A program made the translations under genes and the position numbers. 64,000 nt of DNA from Planococcus citri. Its lineage: Eukaryota; Arthropoda; Insecta; Hemiptera; Pseudococcidae. Under the pieces are notes generated by a model that did no database searches, had not been told where the DNA came from, and saw only the letters and a program-made list of their open reading frames with translations. The stretch lies in the NCBI RefSeq assembly GCF_950023065.1, contig NC_088679.1, forward strand, positions 16,492,001 to 16,556,000, read 5' to 3'. Shown in pieces: positions 20,968 to 32,325 of this stretch. The first letter of the stretch is position 1; each line of letters starts with the position of its first letter.

Positions 20968-22020
20968 GTTTTCAACTTTTTTAACGGATATGTAAAAATA
21001 GTGGTCAAATGGGTCAACTTCACCAATCAAAACTTTTTTTCATGTTTTAAATCAAAAAATGACATTTTTTCCCGCAAACTTTCAATTTTTTAAAATCGAC
21101 TTTCTAATAATGCCATCTCAAATTTTTAATATGTTTTTCAGCACAAAAAGTTGTCCATAATATATTTTTTTCAGAATTTTTGAGAGTCGGAACGATATGA
21201 AAACTACGTTTTGAAGCTTTTCGAGCTAATTTTTCGTACGAAAAAAAGTGGCAACACTGATTTTTATGATATCACCAAAAAGCCTATCAAAACACCTAAC
21301 TATTGGATAAGGTTCCATTTTGGTAGGTATCGCGATTATCGAGTTATCCACTGCTGAAATGGATGATATGTATTTCAAGTTCACTGAAAACTTTGACACC
21401 CCCTAGAGCCTTTAAAAAAGGACTAGAGGGCTGCGATTTGCGCCACTGGTCATCCCTTCTAAAGGTCTTTCCGCAGGAAAAATTTCTAAAAAATCGACGA
21501 CTCCCCCCTCCCTTATCACTTCTTGGTCGAATTGACGTGGGCAGTTGGACACCCATTGGTAATTTTGAAAACTAAGGAAAATTCGAGTTGTTCCTAATTC
21601 TTGCAGATTCTTGACCAGTGCATTAATGTGAATAGGTAATTTGAGCGAATATGTATTTAAAACTTGAAGTATGGTGACAAGGATGAAAAACAGAGGTGGT
21701 AAATTAATTTTGAAAATCGGTAGTCATTTTTGGACTTTTTATCATCGCATTCACTTACGACTTCTTTGACCCTGAAACCAAGATAATTCTGATTTGATCT
21801 TCGAATCAGCTGAAATATCTACTGATTTCAACATTTTTGGACCACTGACTCCTCGTTATGGTTTTCAAGTCTCTCATACCCAGAAAATAATTTCATCTTC
21901 ATAAGGAGGACTCATTTGAAAGATGGGAATGTTCTGCAAAAATTATTGTTGCTGGCAAGTTCCTTCGTCTTTTTTCATTCGAGACTCCATTATCAAACAC
22001 AATGACAATAACCATTAGTG
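20968..22020. other. AT-rich DNA with a GC-richer patch
   Basis: GTGGCAACACTG near 21250 is the inverted form of the CAGTGTTGCCAC at 8293 and resembles a hAT terminus. The patch 21344-21575 is GC-richer and open on both strands for 70 codons, with no recognisable product. The remainder is featureless. Confidence 0.35.
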
Positions 22021-23720
22021 AAATTTATTCGAATAGGTAAATCTAGCATAATATTATGCTAAAAGCTCGATAATAAATCAAGTACCGCAGATGAGCGAAA
22101 ATAAAAACGCCTGTAAGTATATTCAACTCAGCCATACACAGCAAAACGAATCCCAACCATTGAAAAAAAAATTAACGATCGCGTCTCGGGACGCGACCTT
22201 ATAATCACACACGACGCGGGCACGGGTTAATCTCGTACATCTCTCAATCAAAATCAAATACGCGCAAATGAGTTATTATATTGGTCGTGAGAAAAAGAAA
22301 ATTAAAATTTTACGCATCAGACCTTGGATGGAACGTACCTTACCTACAGAGCTACTCTTCATGCACATACATACTCTGTACGTATACTTAAAGATGACAG
22401 CTAATGATAACAGGACCACGACCATACCATACCATACGTCGCTCATCGAGACGTCAGCGAGCGTCGGTCGCGTTCCAGCATCATCAGCATCCGAATCCGA
22501 ATAAAACGTACAGCGCCACCGAACGTCGTCGAAGAGCTGGTCAAATATCAAAAAAATCTAGTCCGGCTTTCTAATGATGAATCAATAACGTCTATTCCAA
22601 GTAGTTCGGTAACAAAACCCCAAAAGGTAATACTAGAATGCCGCTCCCAGGGGAGAGTTTAGCCTTAACCTAGGCACTGGATGGCCGACTGCAACCTTTC
22701 CCCTTTCCTATCTTCACTTTCTCTGTTTATGCCTTAAGCTAAAAATAAAGAAAAAAAAACGCGCGGCAACGAGATGGCTATTATTTCAATTCAAGTTCAC
22801 TTTTATCCGATGAAGTCTTTCGTTTGTTTCGTGCACTCTTACTTTCTAATTTCGCTTGTTAGTAAGCTGCATTTGATATTATTTTTATACATGTAAGCAG
22901 TTGTACGGCGACCGGCTCTTCGCAGCTCGACTAGCCGAGTATGGGGAAAATACCAATATCTAGTTCCCATTTTACATGTACAATTTTTTCACTCTCCACT
23001 ACCCTCGTCTCTGTCTCCTACTCTACGCACACCGATACGATTGCATGTAGCTTTAGGTACATCTATAGGTATAGGTATTCGAAATACCGTGCTTTTTGCC
23101 CCCTCCCTTACCCGCTCTCGCATCGTCTTCTCGATCAAAGCACACATTATACGACTGAACCGGATGAATATTTTATCCGTTAGATATGTTGGTACCATTA
23201 CGTAGAACCTGATCTTTGAAAATTCTACAACTTATCATCGCCGCAGCGGCGTTCGATTAATAAACAACATCGACCATCGAGCCATCGACCAGTGACCAGT
23301 CGACATTACAAACAATCCCGTCGACCGCGCCGTAATAATCGTAACATTAGATAACCCAGAGCGAACGCATAACCAATAAATAACTTTTCAACTCGGCAAA
23401 TGTAATGCGAGTGTATTAAAAATAAAACGCATAATATTGATTTTTTCTCGTAACGTCGTCGTCTTCGTCTTCGTCGACGCCGCCGTCGCCAGTCTGATAC
23501 GTCGTCGCTGGAATCGCGGATTGTGTAATGGAGAAGAATACTCCAGCAGTCCTGGATCGATCACAAAGACCCTTCTTTTACGCGTTTCCTGGCGTAGAGG
23601 TACTTTATCTGACGTAATTCCACATGTGTGGAGAAAATGTATCGAATTCCGTTTCGTTTGGAGTATCGTAAGGGACGATGCTGGACAGGATTTCGAATTG
23701 GTTGGATCTTAAAATTTTCA
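22021..23720. other. CpG-rich non-repetitive island
   Basis: This is among the most CpG-dense parts of the window. Features include the hairpin TCGCGTC-TCGG-GACGCGA near 22178, a run of GACGTC/CGTCGG words near 22440-22530, and a CGTCGTCGTCTTCGTC-type stretch at 23451-23490. Frames on both strands reach 78-91 codons; one at 23437-23712 starts with VVVFVFVDAAVA from the trinucleotide-like stretch. I cannot identify a product. A promoter, leader exon or conserved regulatory region is plausible. Confidence 0.4.
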
Positions 23721-23784
23721 TTTTGGATTTGGATTAATTTGTTTGAATTTGGTATTTTTGAAAAATTATATGAGAGCTTGTAGA

Positions 23785-23855
23785 GAGATACGTGAGGATA
23801 AATAAAAACTAAAATAGGCACGTAAGCACGTAGTTTGAGAGTTCCTACACCTAAT
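23785..23855. repeat. ~70-bp dispersed repeat, copy 1
   Basis: AGATACGTGAGGATAAATAA, then GCACGTAAGCACGTAGTTT and CTACACCTAAT. About 90% identical to 34839-34910. Both copies lie just upstream of a family B minisatellite, so this is probably part of one subfamily of that element. Confidence 0.75.
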
Positions 23856-24216
23856 TGTCAAAGAGCTCTGGTTAAACGTTAACTTGAAATTTTTTCTTCG
23901 TTTTATTGAGGTAATTTAGCCATAATTTTTTGCTAGGACCCATAAAATTCAAAAAAATTCAAAATGTGACCCACCCTAGAGTCCAGTCTGTGAAAAATTA
24001 GGAAAATTCAAGATAATCGAGCCATGTTCAAGAGTTTTCCACTCCTTGGTTGCTTTTTTTTTCAAATTTTGGTTGCTAAAATTACTTTTTTTTTTAATTT
24101 TGAAAATCTAATTTTTTTCCAAAATTCAGTTCTCTCAATTCTCAGCATTGCCTACATTGTGAAGAAAACAAGAAAATATGTTGAATGTATCAACAGCGAG
24201 TAATATTTAAAAGGAA

Positions 24217-24306
24217 TAGTCGAGGAGCCCGATTAAGAATCTATTGCACGCCTCCCCCACCCTTGGATCCTCCGGGACTACTTTTTTCTTGACGGAGGAG
24301 TCCTAA
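24217..24306 (+). mobile_element. Truncated left end of foldback family A
   Basis: TAGTCGAGGAGCCCGATTAA, ATCTATTGCACG, GATCCTCCGGGAC and CTTTTTTCTTGA match the first 90 bases of the elements at 2113 and 8424. Similarity stops at about 24306, where minisatellite-type DNA begins. The fragment lies inside the B2 region, so one repeat interrupted the other. Confidence 0.8.
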
Positions 24307-24339
24307 TTGTAAGCAAAACTTTCTGAAAATTTTCAATAT

Positions 24340-25550
24340 AAAAGTGAGAATTTTTGAACATTTTGTGGCAAAAAAGCCAGATGCAAAAAACTTTTTTTTT
24401 TTTAATTTTTAACAAAAAAGCAAAGCTTTAAAACAATTTTTGGAAAAAAGTTTTTCTCCTTTAAAATTTTTTGCAAGTGAGCAACAATTTTCAGCAATTT
24501 TTGGCAAAAACGGTAAAATTTATTTAAAAATTTTTAAAATCGAAAAAGTGAGACTTTCTGGCAATTTTTGGCATTATTTGTTTAAAAAAAGAGATTTTTT
24601 TTAAAAGCTTGTACACAAGTTTTTCGAAAAAAAAGTACCTAACCATAGTAAGTAATCAAAAAATAAAACAAAAATCAACTAAGTAAAAAGATTACAACAT
24701 TTTTTATGCAGAAAAAATCACAAAAAAAGCTAAAACATGTCAATTAGAAATGTACAAAAGATTATGAAACAACAAACATTCCAATTAAAATCTAAAAATC
24801 ATACTATAGATTGAGACTTTGAAAATTTTAACAAAAGCAAGACTTCTTGGATATTAACTTTAGCCAATTCTTGTCATAAAAGTGAGAATTTTTTGCCATT
24901 TTTGCCAAAAAAGTAATATTTTGACAGTTTTAGCAAAAGGTAGAGTTTTTCAAGTAAGTAATTTTTGTCAAAAAACTAGTTTTTTGGGGAATTTTTATTA
25001 AAGAATTTATGTCTACTTTTTGGCCTTTTTTTTGCAAACCAGCGACAAAATTTAGCAATTTTTAGCAGTTTTTAGCAGAACAGTGGAACTTTATGGCAAC
25101 TTTAGCAAAAAAACGAGACTTTTTGGCAATCTTTGACTTTGACTTTTATGGAAAAACTGAGATTAAGTATTGCTAAAAAGCGAGAATTTTTGTCAATTTT
25201 TGGCAGAAATATCAAACTTTATAGCAACTTTCAGCAAAAAATTAAGATTTTTTGGCAACTTCTTCGGCGTTTTAAGAAAAAATAAAGATAATATAGCTAA
25301 AAAAGCGAGAATTTATGTCAATTTTTGGCAAAAAGCAAGCCTCTGGGAAATTACTGGAAAAAAGTGATACTTTTTTGTAATCGTGGGACTTTTTTTTACA
25401 ACTTTTTGGTAGACAAAAAGCAAAACTTTGACAATTTTGACAATAAAGCAAGGATTTTTGGCATATTTTGACAACAAAACGAAACTTTTGGGTAATTTTT
25501 GAAAAAAAAGTGATACATCTTGGATTTTTTGCACATAACTAAATAACAAT
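24340..25550 (+). repeat. Degenerate ~35-bp minisatellite (family B, copy 2)
   Basis: More than 25 degenerate units of AAAAAGCGAGACTTTTTGGCAA type in plus orientation, with a less regular stretch near 24600-24800. Upstream, TTGGTTGCTAAAATTACTTT at about 24061 matches the subterminal motif seen near 30605. Short frames in this array are artefacts. Confidence 0.75.
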
Positions 25551-27380
25551 TTTTAATAATTTTCTACTAAAAGATCATATCATTCGCACTTCAGAACCAA
25601 ATTGTGAGCTAGCGAAGTTGGATTTTTGGAAATATATCCTGTTGATACGTTGGTTTTTTACAACAGGAATAAATCTTGAAATAGAAATTTGAAAATCGGG
25701 TTCTAAGATGCTGGGTGAACATTTTTGTGAGATTGTTTTCTGGTAAAAAAATTTTAAAAATACTCAAGTAGGTACACAATTTAGGCTATCAGAAAATTTC
25801 ATACTTTTGTGTCAGATCTTCCAAATATCCACATTTTCAAGAAAAAATCTCTCCCGAGGGGCTCTCAAACAGTGTGGAACTCCCTAAGATGGGAAAAAAT
25901 TTTAAAAAAAGAACTGAAGTCCATGAAAAATTTTTTAAAAATATTTCATTTCTGGTCAGAATCTTTTTAAATAACCCCTGTTTCAAGAAAAGACCTCCCT
26001 CGGCCCTCAAACTTTTGAATGGAGCCCGACAAAGTTACGCTACAGGAAAATTCCAAACAGGAATGAAAAATGTTCAAGAAATTTCAAAAATTTAGAATCA
26101 TTTTTTTTGTGAATTTCTGAGATTTTGCTGTGTTTCTTTCCCTCTCATCCTTCTTTTTACCAATTCACGGTGAGTTTGTCATCCTTCAACACTTCCAATA
26201 GTCGTTATTATTCTTCTTAATTTTATATTCGAAAAAATATATAATGTACTTCAATTAGATTAATTTCTACAGTTCACAAAAATTTTGTAATGCATGCCCC
26301 TTCTGCCTCCAAAAATGAGCCAACATGGGGCAAAAAATATATCGTATATTTTCTAGTTTCAAGATCAAAGTAGTCAGTTCTATTATCAAAATATAAAAAA
26401 ATGAGTGAAATTTAATTTTTAACATTTGAAACGACATTAGGAGTACCTATCTCCCTACTTCCCCTTCACTATCAGTTCACCTGATCAACTCAAAATCCTT
26501 GAAAATGATTCAAGTATTCGCTTCAAACTTTGAAGTCAAAAAAATGGTTGAAATAAGGAATATCAAATACCTATAGAATTATTAAGCAAAAATTTAGGGC
26601 ACATAAAACCCCTGCTAAACATTTTTTAAAACGAATCAAAAATTTGTTTACATCCTACATATTTCAAACTAACTATTTTCCAAGTTGATTAAGCCATTAT
26701 TTTTTTCTCTCATTTTAAACAATTTTATAATATTCTAATTAGATTTCTTAATGTTTTACATTCCTATGCAGCTGCAATGCAATTTGTTAAATTTTACGTT
26801 ACTCTCAAGCATTTCATTGCACATGCACATGCACATGATGAAAAATTTCACTTTTTACAATTTTCTCGTCTTTTATAAAAAAAATTGCATTTTTTAAAAC
26901 TTGAAACATCATTCGTCAATATTCTTCATTCTTTTCAAGTTTAGACACATAAACGTCTTTAGAATTCGCTTTTTTAATAAAAGTTAATTTTTTTCAAATT
27001 TTGAAAATGAATTTTTCTGATTTTTCTTTGAAACTAGCTTCGCAAAATTTAAATTTTGAGAATAATTAAGAAAACCACTTCAAAATCTTTTGTATTAAGA
27101 ACTTCTAGTTCAATTTTCCAAAACAAATTTCGAATTTTAAACCACATCCAGATATTCTCGTGATAAAATTAATCATCAACAATGAAATAGGAGGGAAAGG
27201 AGGGAAATCTCAAAATCATTAACGTAGGTCAAGTGCCACCTTGGCATTCTCAACACCTCATTTCATCTGCAATATAAATTCTGGAAAGATCCAGTTAAAT
27301 ACATTATAATATATAAAACTTCATTCAATAAAATCTTAATTAATCCGGCGTAACCCAACATGAATGAAACCGATTAATAA
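25551..27380. other. AT-rich DNA without recognised features
   Basis: Mainly A/T tracts. A short (CACATG)3 repeat lies near 26819-26836. Short frames at 25874-26095 show no recognisable product. Confidence 0.5.
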
Positions 27381-28030
27381 TAATTTGCCAAAAAAAAATA
27401 AATACCCGTTTTTCACGAAAATTGACGCCGATAGGTAGGTACGAGTACTAAGGTACTTACTTACGTACGAGTATATAATCGTAATATTATTATGTATTCA
27501 ATACAGTTATTTATTTAGTTTTACTTTTTAATATTTCGCCAACACTTTATTGTAAATATTAAAGTGTATATGAAACTGATGATTGTTTAATTAATAAATA
27601 TTTTTTTTCTTTTTCGTCGCAAGTATAACACTTCGATGTCGAACCCAACCTCAACACCGAGCTCCAATTTAATAAATTAAAAGTTAATTAAAAAATCATA
27701 ATTTCAAATACTTTCACGAATTAGCGGTTGGTAATATATAAAAATGAATACTTCATTATGTATTCATTTCTTTACGGTAATGATCTTAATTACGTTTGAT
27801 GCCGTTATATACCTACCTACCAATGTAGGATTCCCTTCCATCTGTATTCAGTTTGTCATCGCTGCTGCGAGTATGTGCGATATGACATGTGTGTTGCGGT
27901 ATGGCATTCGACGAAAACTCGTCTCTGAATTTTATTGTACCCGTAATATAAAGTGTTGGTTAGAGCAGAAGGCAAGATGCTTGAAATTCTCAAAATTAGA
28001 ATCTTCTCAAATTTCGCGTAATTCTTGAGA
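27381..28030. other. Non-repetitive island with a 94-codon frame
   Basis: The plus-strand frame 27744-28028 has mixed composition with several cysteines and a hydrophobic start (a possible membrane-targeting segment) but no family resemblance. TAGGTAGGTACGAGTA motifs cluster near 27434-27475. It could be a small unknown gene or chance. Confidence 0.25.
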
Positions 28031-29270
28031 GCATACCTACTTGATGAAGACGAGATGAGGATTAAGATGCTACTTCATTTGACAAAACTTTGCATTACAT
28101 GTTCTGTTCATGATTGCTGAAAAATAAATCATTTTTTGAGAAGAGTTTTCTATAAATCAATACCCTATCCTAGTATCCTTAATCCTTATATATGTAGATC
28201 TTCTGAGCCGACTACAAGGTGTACGATTGGCACAAAATCGCTCGTAAAAAATTGAAATGAATAAAACAAATTAAAACAGAGGTGATTTTTGACTACTTCG
28301 AGGTCATTGAATCCGAGTCCAGAGACACCAGAGTCAATTTTGGGCGGTCGTCGTTCCTTCATAAAAAATTACAATTTTCCCCTCAGAAAAATTCGATTTT
28401 CTCAAAAACATCACATGTACCCTATAAACTTTGAGCTCACGACATCAGATTAGTCAAACATCACTTTACAGAAATTTCATCAAGCAAATTTTCAATATTA
28501 AATTTCATTTTTCAATGTTTGGCGAATTTTTGAATAAGATAAAATTTTTGATTGAATTGAGGTCTGATTTGTGTCCATTATTTTGTTGTGTACAATTTCA
28601 GCAAAGAGGACAACTTTTTGACAATTAGTGTCACAAAAAGTAATATTTCTTCGTATAAATCTTGCCAAAAAAAAGTTTATTTTGGAGCATGCTGATAAGA
28701 AAGCGAGATTTTTTGATAATTTTGAGCAACAAAATGAAAATTTTGCAAATTCTGTAGTTTTTGGTACAAAAGGAGGCAAGTAGCATTTTTTTAAAAGTAA
28801 AGAATTTTTAGCAATAATTTTTGGCAAAAAAGCGAAACTTATTGACAATTTTGAGAAAAAGTGAGAGTTTTTAACAACTTTGCAAGAAACAGAACTCTTA
28901 GGAAATTATTGTCGAAAAGTTACACTTTTTGACAAGTTTTGCAAAAAAACAGAACTTTTAGAGAATTATTCGCGAAAAGTGATTTTTTTGGACGATTTTT
29001 GGTAAAAAGCGAGACTTTTAGGTAATTTTTCTGAAATCGAGAATTTCTGTTACAAAGAAAAACGTTGACAATTTTAGCAAAAAGTAATGCTATTTAGGAA
29101 TATGTAGTTGACAGAAAGTGATATTTTTTTGCAATTTTTGCCAAAAAATTGGGCTATTTTTCAATTTTTTGGTAAAAAGCAAAATGTTTTGGTAATTTTT
29201 AGCAAAAAAGATCAACTTTCGAGTATAGGTTTACAGGTTTACAGGTATTCTCTCAATTTTTGGAGAAAAG

Positions 29271-30063
29271 GTAACCGGACACTTCCCCGAATCCACTTTC
29301 CCGAAAGACGTTTTCCCGAATGTCAAAATCCCGATTTTTTTTATCCCGAATCCATTTCCCCGAATCCGTTTCCCCGAAAGACCTACACCCGAAAATTAAA
29401 AGAAAATTGAGTTTAAAAAATTTGTTTATTTTTTAATCTCAGAGATTGATGTTATTACCTAAGGAGCAGAGAGGCATAAAAATGATACTTTTTATGCGAA
29501 AAGTCGAATTTTTCACTTTAAAACCTTTAAAATTGAATATTTTTTTATAAATTTTAATTTTTAAAAAGAAAAGAAATAAGCCCTTGCTTTGCTTGGGCCA
29601 AAGCTTTTGAAAATTTCTATAAAAACATGTTTTTCTTTAATCACAGACCCTTTTTTTGCCTGACCCGCGCCCTCCAGAAAGCTTAAGTTCGAGGTCTGGT
29701 AAACTGTCCCCTTTGCCCCACTCTCGATGGCCGTGAGTAGGTACCTATTGTGATTAGAGAAAAAATTTAAAATTTTGCTGATATACTAATATGATAATTA
29801 AGATCATTTTGAATTTGTAGGTACCTACCTACTCGTCTAACCGTAAGTATGAATTTTAACCCAGTCAACTATTTGAAAAGGGGAGAGGTGTCTAGTTTAC
29901 ACTGAGGCATTCGGGATATGGACATTCGGGATTTCGGACCTTCGGGTTACTGGTTCGGGTACACGGCATTCGGGTAAATGGATTCAGGAATACAGAAATC
30001 GGGATTTTGTCATTCGGGAAAATGTCTTTCGGGGAAGTGGATTCGGGAAAATGTCCGGTAATC
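29271..30063. mobile_element. 793-bp TIR element with CCCGAA-repeat ends
   Basis: About 65 bases at the left end (GTAACCGGACACTTCCCCGA...) are inverted at the right end (GATTACCGGACATTTTCCCG... on the minus strand). CCCGAA recurs about every 16 bases in both. The flanks are GGAGAAAAG (29262-29270) and GGAGAAAAA (30064-30072), a 9-bp duplication with one mismatch, or a perfect 8-bp one. The host sequence resumes as minisatellite on both sides, which confirms insertion into a pre-existing family B element. The interior carries a family C end. No transposase. An 8-9 bp duplication fits MULE or hAT; the superfamily is unsettled. Confidence 0.88.
29580..29735 (+). repeat. Family C end inside the CCCGAA element
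   Basis: CTTTGCTTGGGCCAAAGCTT, the CCCTCCAGAAAGCTT box, AACTGTCCCCTTTGCCCC, and the terminus CTCTCGATGGCCGTG. The same box order is at 53240-53395, and the terminus, inverted, is at 50116 (CAGGGCCATCGAGAG). Probably a cargo or nested fragment of another transposon family. Confidence 0.6.
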
Positions 30064-30650
30064 GGAGAAAAAGATTTTTCAACAATTTGGCTGAAAAGCG
30101 AGATGATTTTTCAATTTTTTTAAAAGGCAAAATCATGCAATGGCAAAATAATGACACTTTTTTGCAATTTTCGTCGAAAAAGTGATATCTAGTTTCTTTA
30201 TTTTTGTCAATTCCTGCCAAAAAAGTGACTCTTGAGTACATTTTTGGAAAAAATGAGGTTTTCTGAAATTTTTTTGCAAAAAATTAAAATTTTTACCAAT
30301 TTTTAGCAAGAAACGAGTCTTACAATTAGGTACCTAGGTAATTGCTAAAAGTCGTGAAATAGTCTCACTTTCCTGATAAAAATTTGAAAGAAGTGAAAAG
30401 TTCTGATTTTTGCTGAAATTGTTTACATTTTAATCGAGTTTCATTATTAGATTCTAATTGATATATTTTTATTGTTTCGTCGTTTGTTTTTATGTAGGTA
30501 TATTTTTCGTTGAAATGTTGTGGGGTTTTTTTACAATTTTTTTTTACATTAAAATGCTTCGCTCGCATCTTGTTACTTTTTGGTTACTTTTTTGCGAACA
30601 TTTTGGTTGCTAAAGTTACTTTTTATGGAGAAAAGTTAGCACGAGCTCTG

Positions 30651-31860
30651 TAAATTCACTCTTCGTAGATTTCTACAAGTTTAAAACCTTTGACCTGCTT
30701 AAAAATTCAATCATCAAGTTCAACACAATCTTCTATATTTGTCCAAACATATTAATAAATCATGACGCCGGAAATACTGCGATATTTGCTGGGTAGAGCG
30801 ACTTTCTAAAATATTTTCAATAGGTAAGGTACCTGCAGAGATAAACTCATCGAATGGGTGCATCTTGGGAAGATCCATCGTTTGCAAAATACACTCTTGT
30901 ATACTCGTATTTGTTCCAAGTTTCTTTACCAATTAACTTTTTTTTTTTTTTTTTTTATTATTAAGCTTTCCTAAAGTTCTATCTATATTCTCTCTTCCTG
31001 CTAATTTTTTGTTATTGGGTGTGTGATTTTATTACGATTATAAACTCATATCAAATAGAACTTAAACGACCCTCTAAAGTCTGCAGCTTCATGAATCACG
31101 AACGAGTAATGCATTTTTAAAAGCTCGCATATACTTAGCCCTTTCATTTTATACGCTCAACCTTTCGTCACGAAATAAAAAGAACAAAAGTAAAATTAAA
31201 ATTAAGAAATTGGCCCGCTCATCTTTCAACCTATCACTGGCTGGTTGCTATAGCTATAAGAAAGTAAAGTATACTTAACTCATACTACTAGTCTTGGGAA
31301 CGTTAATAGGTAGTCATAAGCCTATACAGTAAGGCACGATAATCATCCAGTTTTCTAATTAATTTTACCAAAGATGCATCATTAAGCAATGGTACGTGAA
31401 TAGCGAGTAGGTATACTATAAGGAGGATATGCATAGATATGGGCATAAGATCAAGCATCGCACGCACCGGTATCATTAATGGCTTTATATAATAGACGAG
31501 GTATAGGCATAATGCATTGGTTCGCGGACCGCGAATCACATTTTATATGGACAAATTGCCGATCGAGCTTAATTGCTCTGTGGTATGTATCGGTGAGAAA
31601 TGGTAATGAAAAGTGAAATTCAATACCAGCCACAAAGATACCTCTGTATATATCTTACGTATCTTATGTTAGGAGGAAGATGTGGTCGCAGGTGGGCCAT
31701 TTGTTGACGACCTTGGGCAGAGGAAGACAAACGGTTGCGCCTTAACTTTCATAGATTATGCATACACGCAACACGAAGTTGTTAGCCATCCCCGTTGAAC
31801 CCTTTCAAGATCATATACCGGTGAGACTGAGAGTGAGTGAGATAGAGAGAGAAAAAAGGT
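30651..31860. other. Mixed region upstream of the leader candidate
   Basis: A T18 run near 30939-30956 is followed by non-repetitive, moderately AT-rich DNA. Two overlapping reverse-strand frames (31303-31539 and 31451-31633) are hydrophobic but unassigned. A GA-rich stretch near 31826-31852 precedes the leader candidate. Confidence 0.35.
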
Positions 31861-31869
31861 AACATTTTG

Positions 31870-32325
31870 TTGTTGTGGTGCTGCTGTTTGGGACTGGGAG
31901 AACTCATAGGCCTTATTTCCCTTTCTCTAGACGTCCAACAGGTTGCAAACGAATACTTTGACTCGCGTTCGTCGCACTTTCTTCTATCGAAGCCGACTGT
32001 TTACATGTTACTTTTCCGAATATGTACTACAAGTGATGTGACTCGTGTCGTAGGTATTCCTCGCTCGTGTATTTACCTGTGTGCTAATTTATTACTATAT
32101 TCTATACATCGTGTTTGACTAAAATTACACATTTTACCGTAAATTATCGTCGGATTTTTTTTTCTCCGCTATTTTTTACTTATTTTTCGTTCGCGGATTT
32201 TCGTTTTAACGAAAGTTAATGTGGTAAAGTGTGTCGTTTTTTTGATAATCGTTCGCGTGTTTATTTTATGGTGTGATCGAATTATATTGCGTAATTCGAT
32301 ATACAACGAGGAGATAATTTAAACC
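31870..32325 (+). other. Candidate 5' leader exon ending in a GTAAGT donor
   Basis: The stretch is non-repetitive and CpG-containing, with alternating TCG and GTT words. It ends in AAACC|GTAAGTACT, where the six intron-side donor bases are perfect but the exon side is CC, not AG. After the donor, composition turns AT-rich and repeats resume, as expected of a long intron. An 83-codon plus-strand frame (31867-32118) shows no known domain, so if transcribed this is more likely untranslated leader. The transcript start is not identifiable. Coordinates are approximate; the only sharp point is the exon end. Confidence 0.25.

Larger units (their letters stand above)
28590..30650. mobile_element. Family B element (copy 3), split by a later insertion
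   Basis: Plus-oriented minisatellite runs from about 28590 to 29270 and resumes at 30064 after a 793-bp insertion. The right end is GTTAGCACGAGCTCTG (30635-30650), whose complement CAGAGCTCGTGCTAAC matches the CAGGGCTCGTACTCA end of the copy at 48817. Inside the end come the shared subterminal blocks: TTTTTATGGAGAAAAG, GTTGCTAAAGTTAC, GGTTACTTTTTT and ATTAAAATGCTTCGCTCG. The left terminus is not recognisable. CAG-type ends suggest a hAT relative, but no target duplication could be confirmed. Confidence 0.6.

Noticed and set aside
8293..21259. One large hAT element between CAGTGTTGCCAC (8293) and GTGGCAACACTG (21250)
   Set aside because: No matching 8-bp duplication at the two ends, and the intervening 13 kb holds independent insertions. 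More likely two separate decayed ends.
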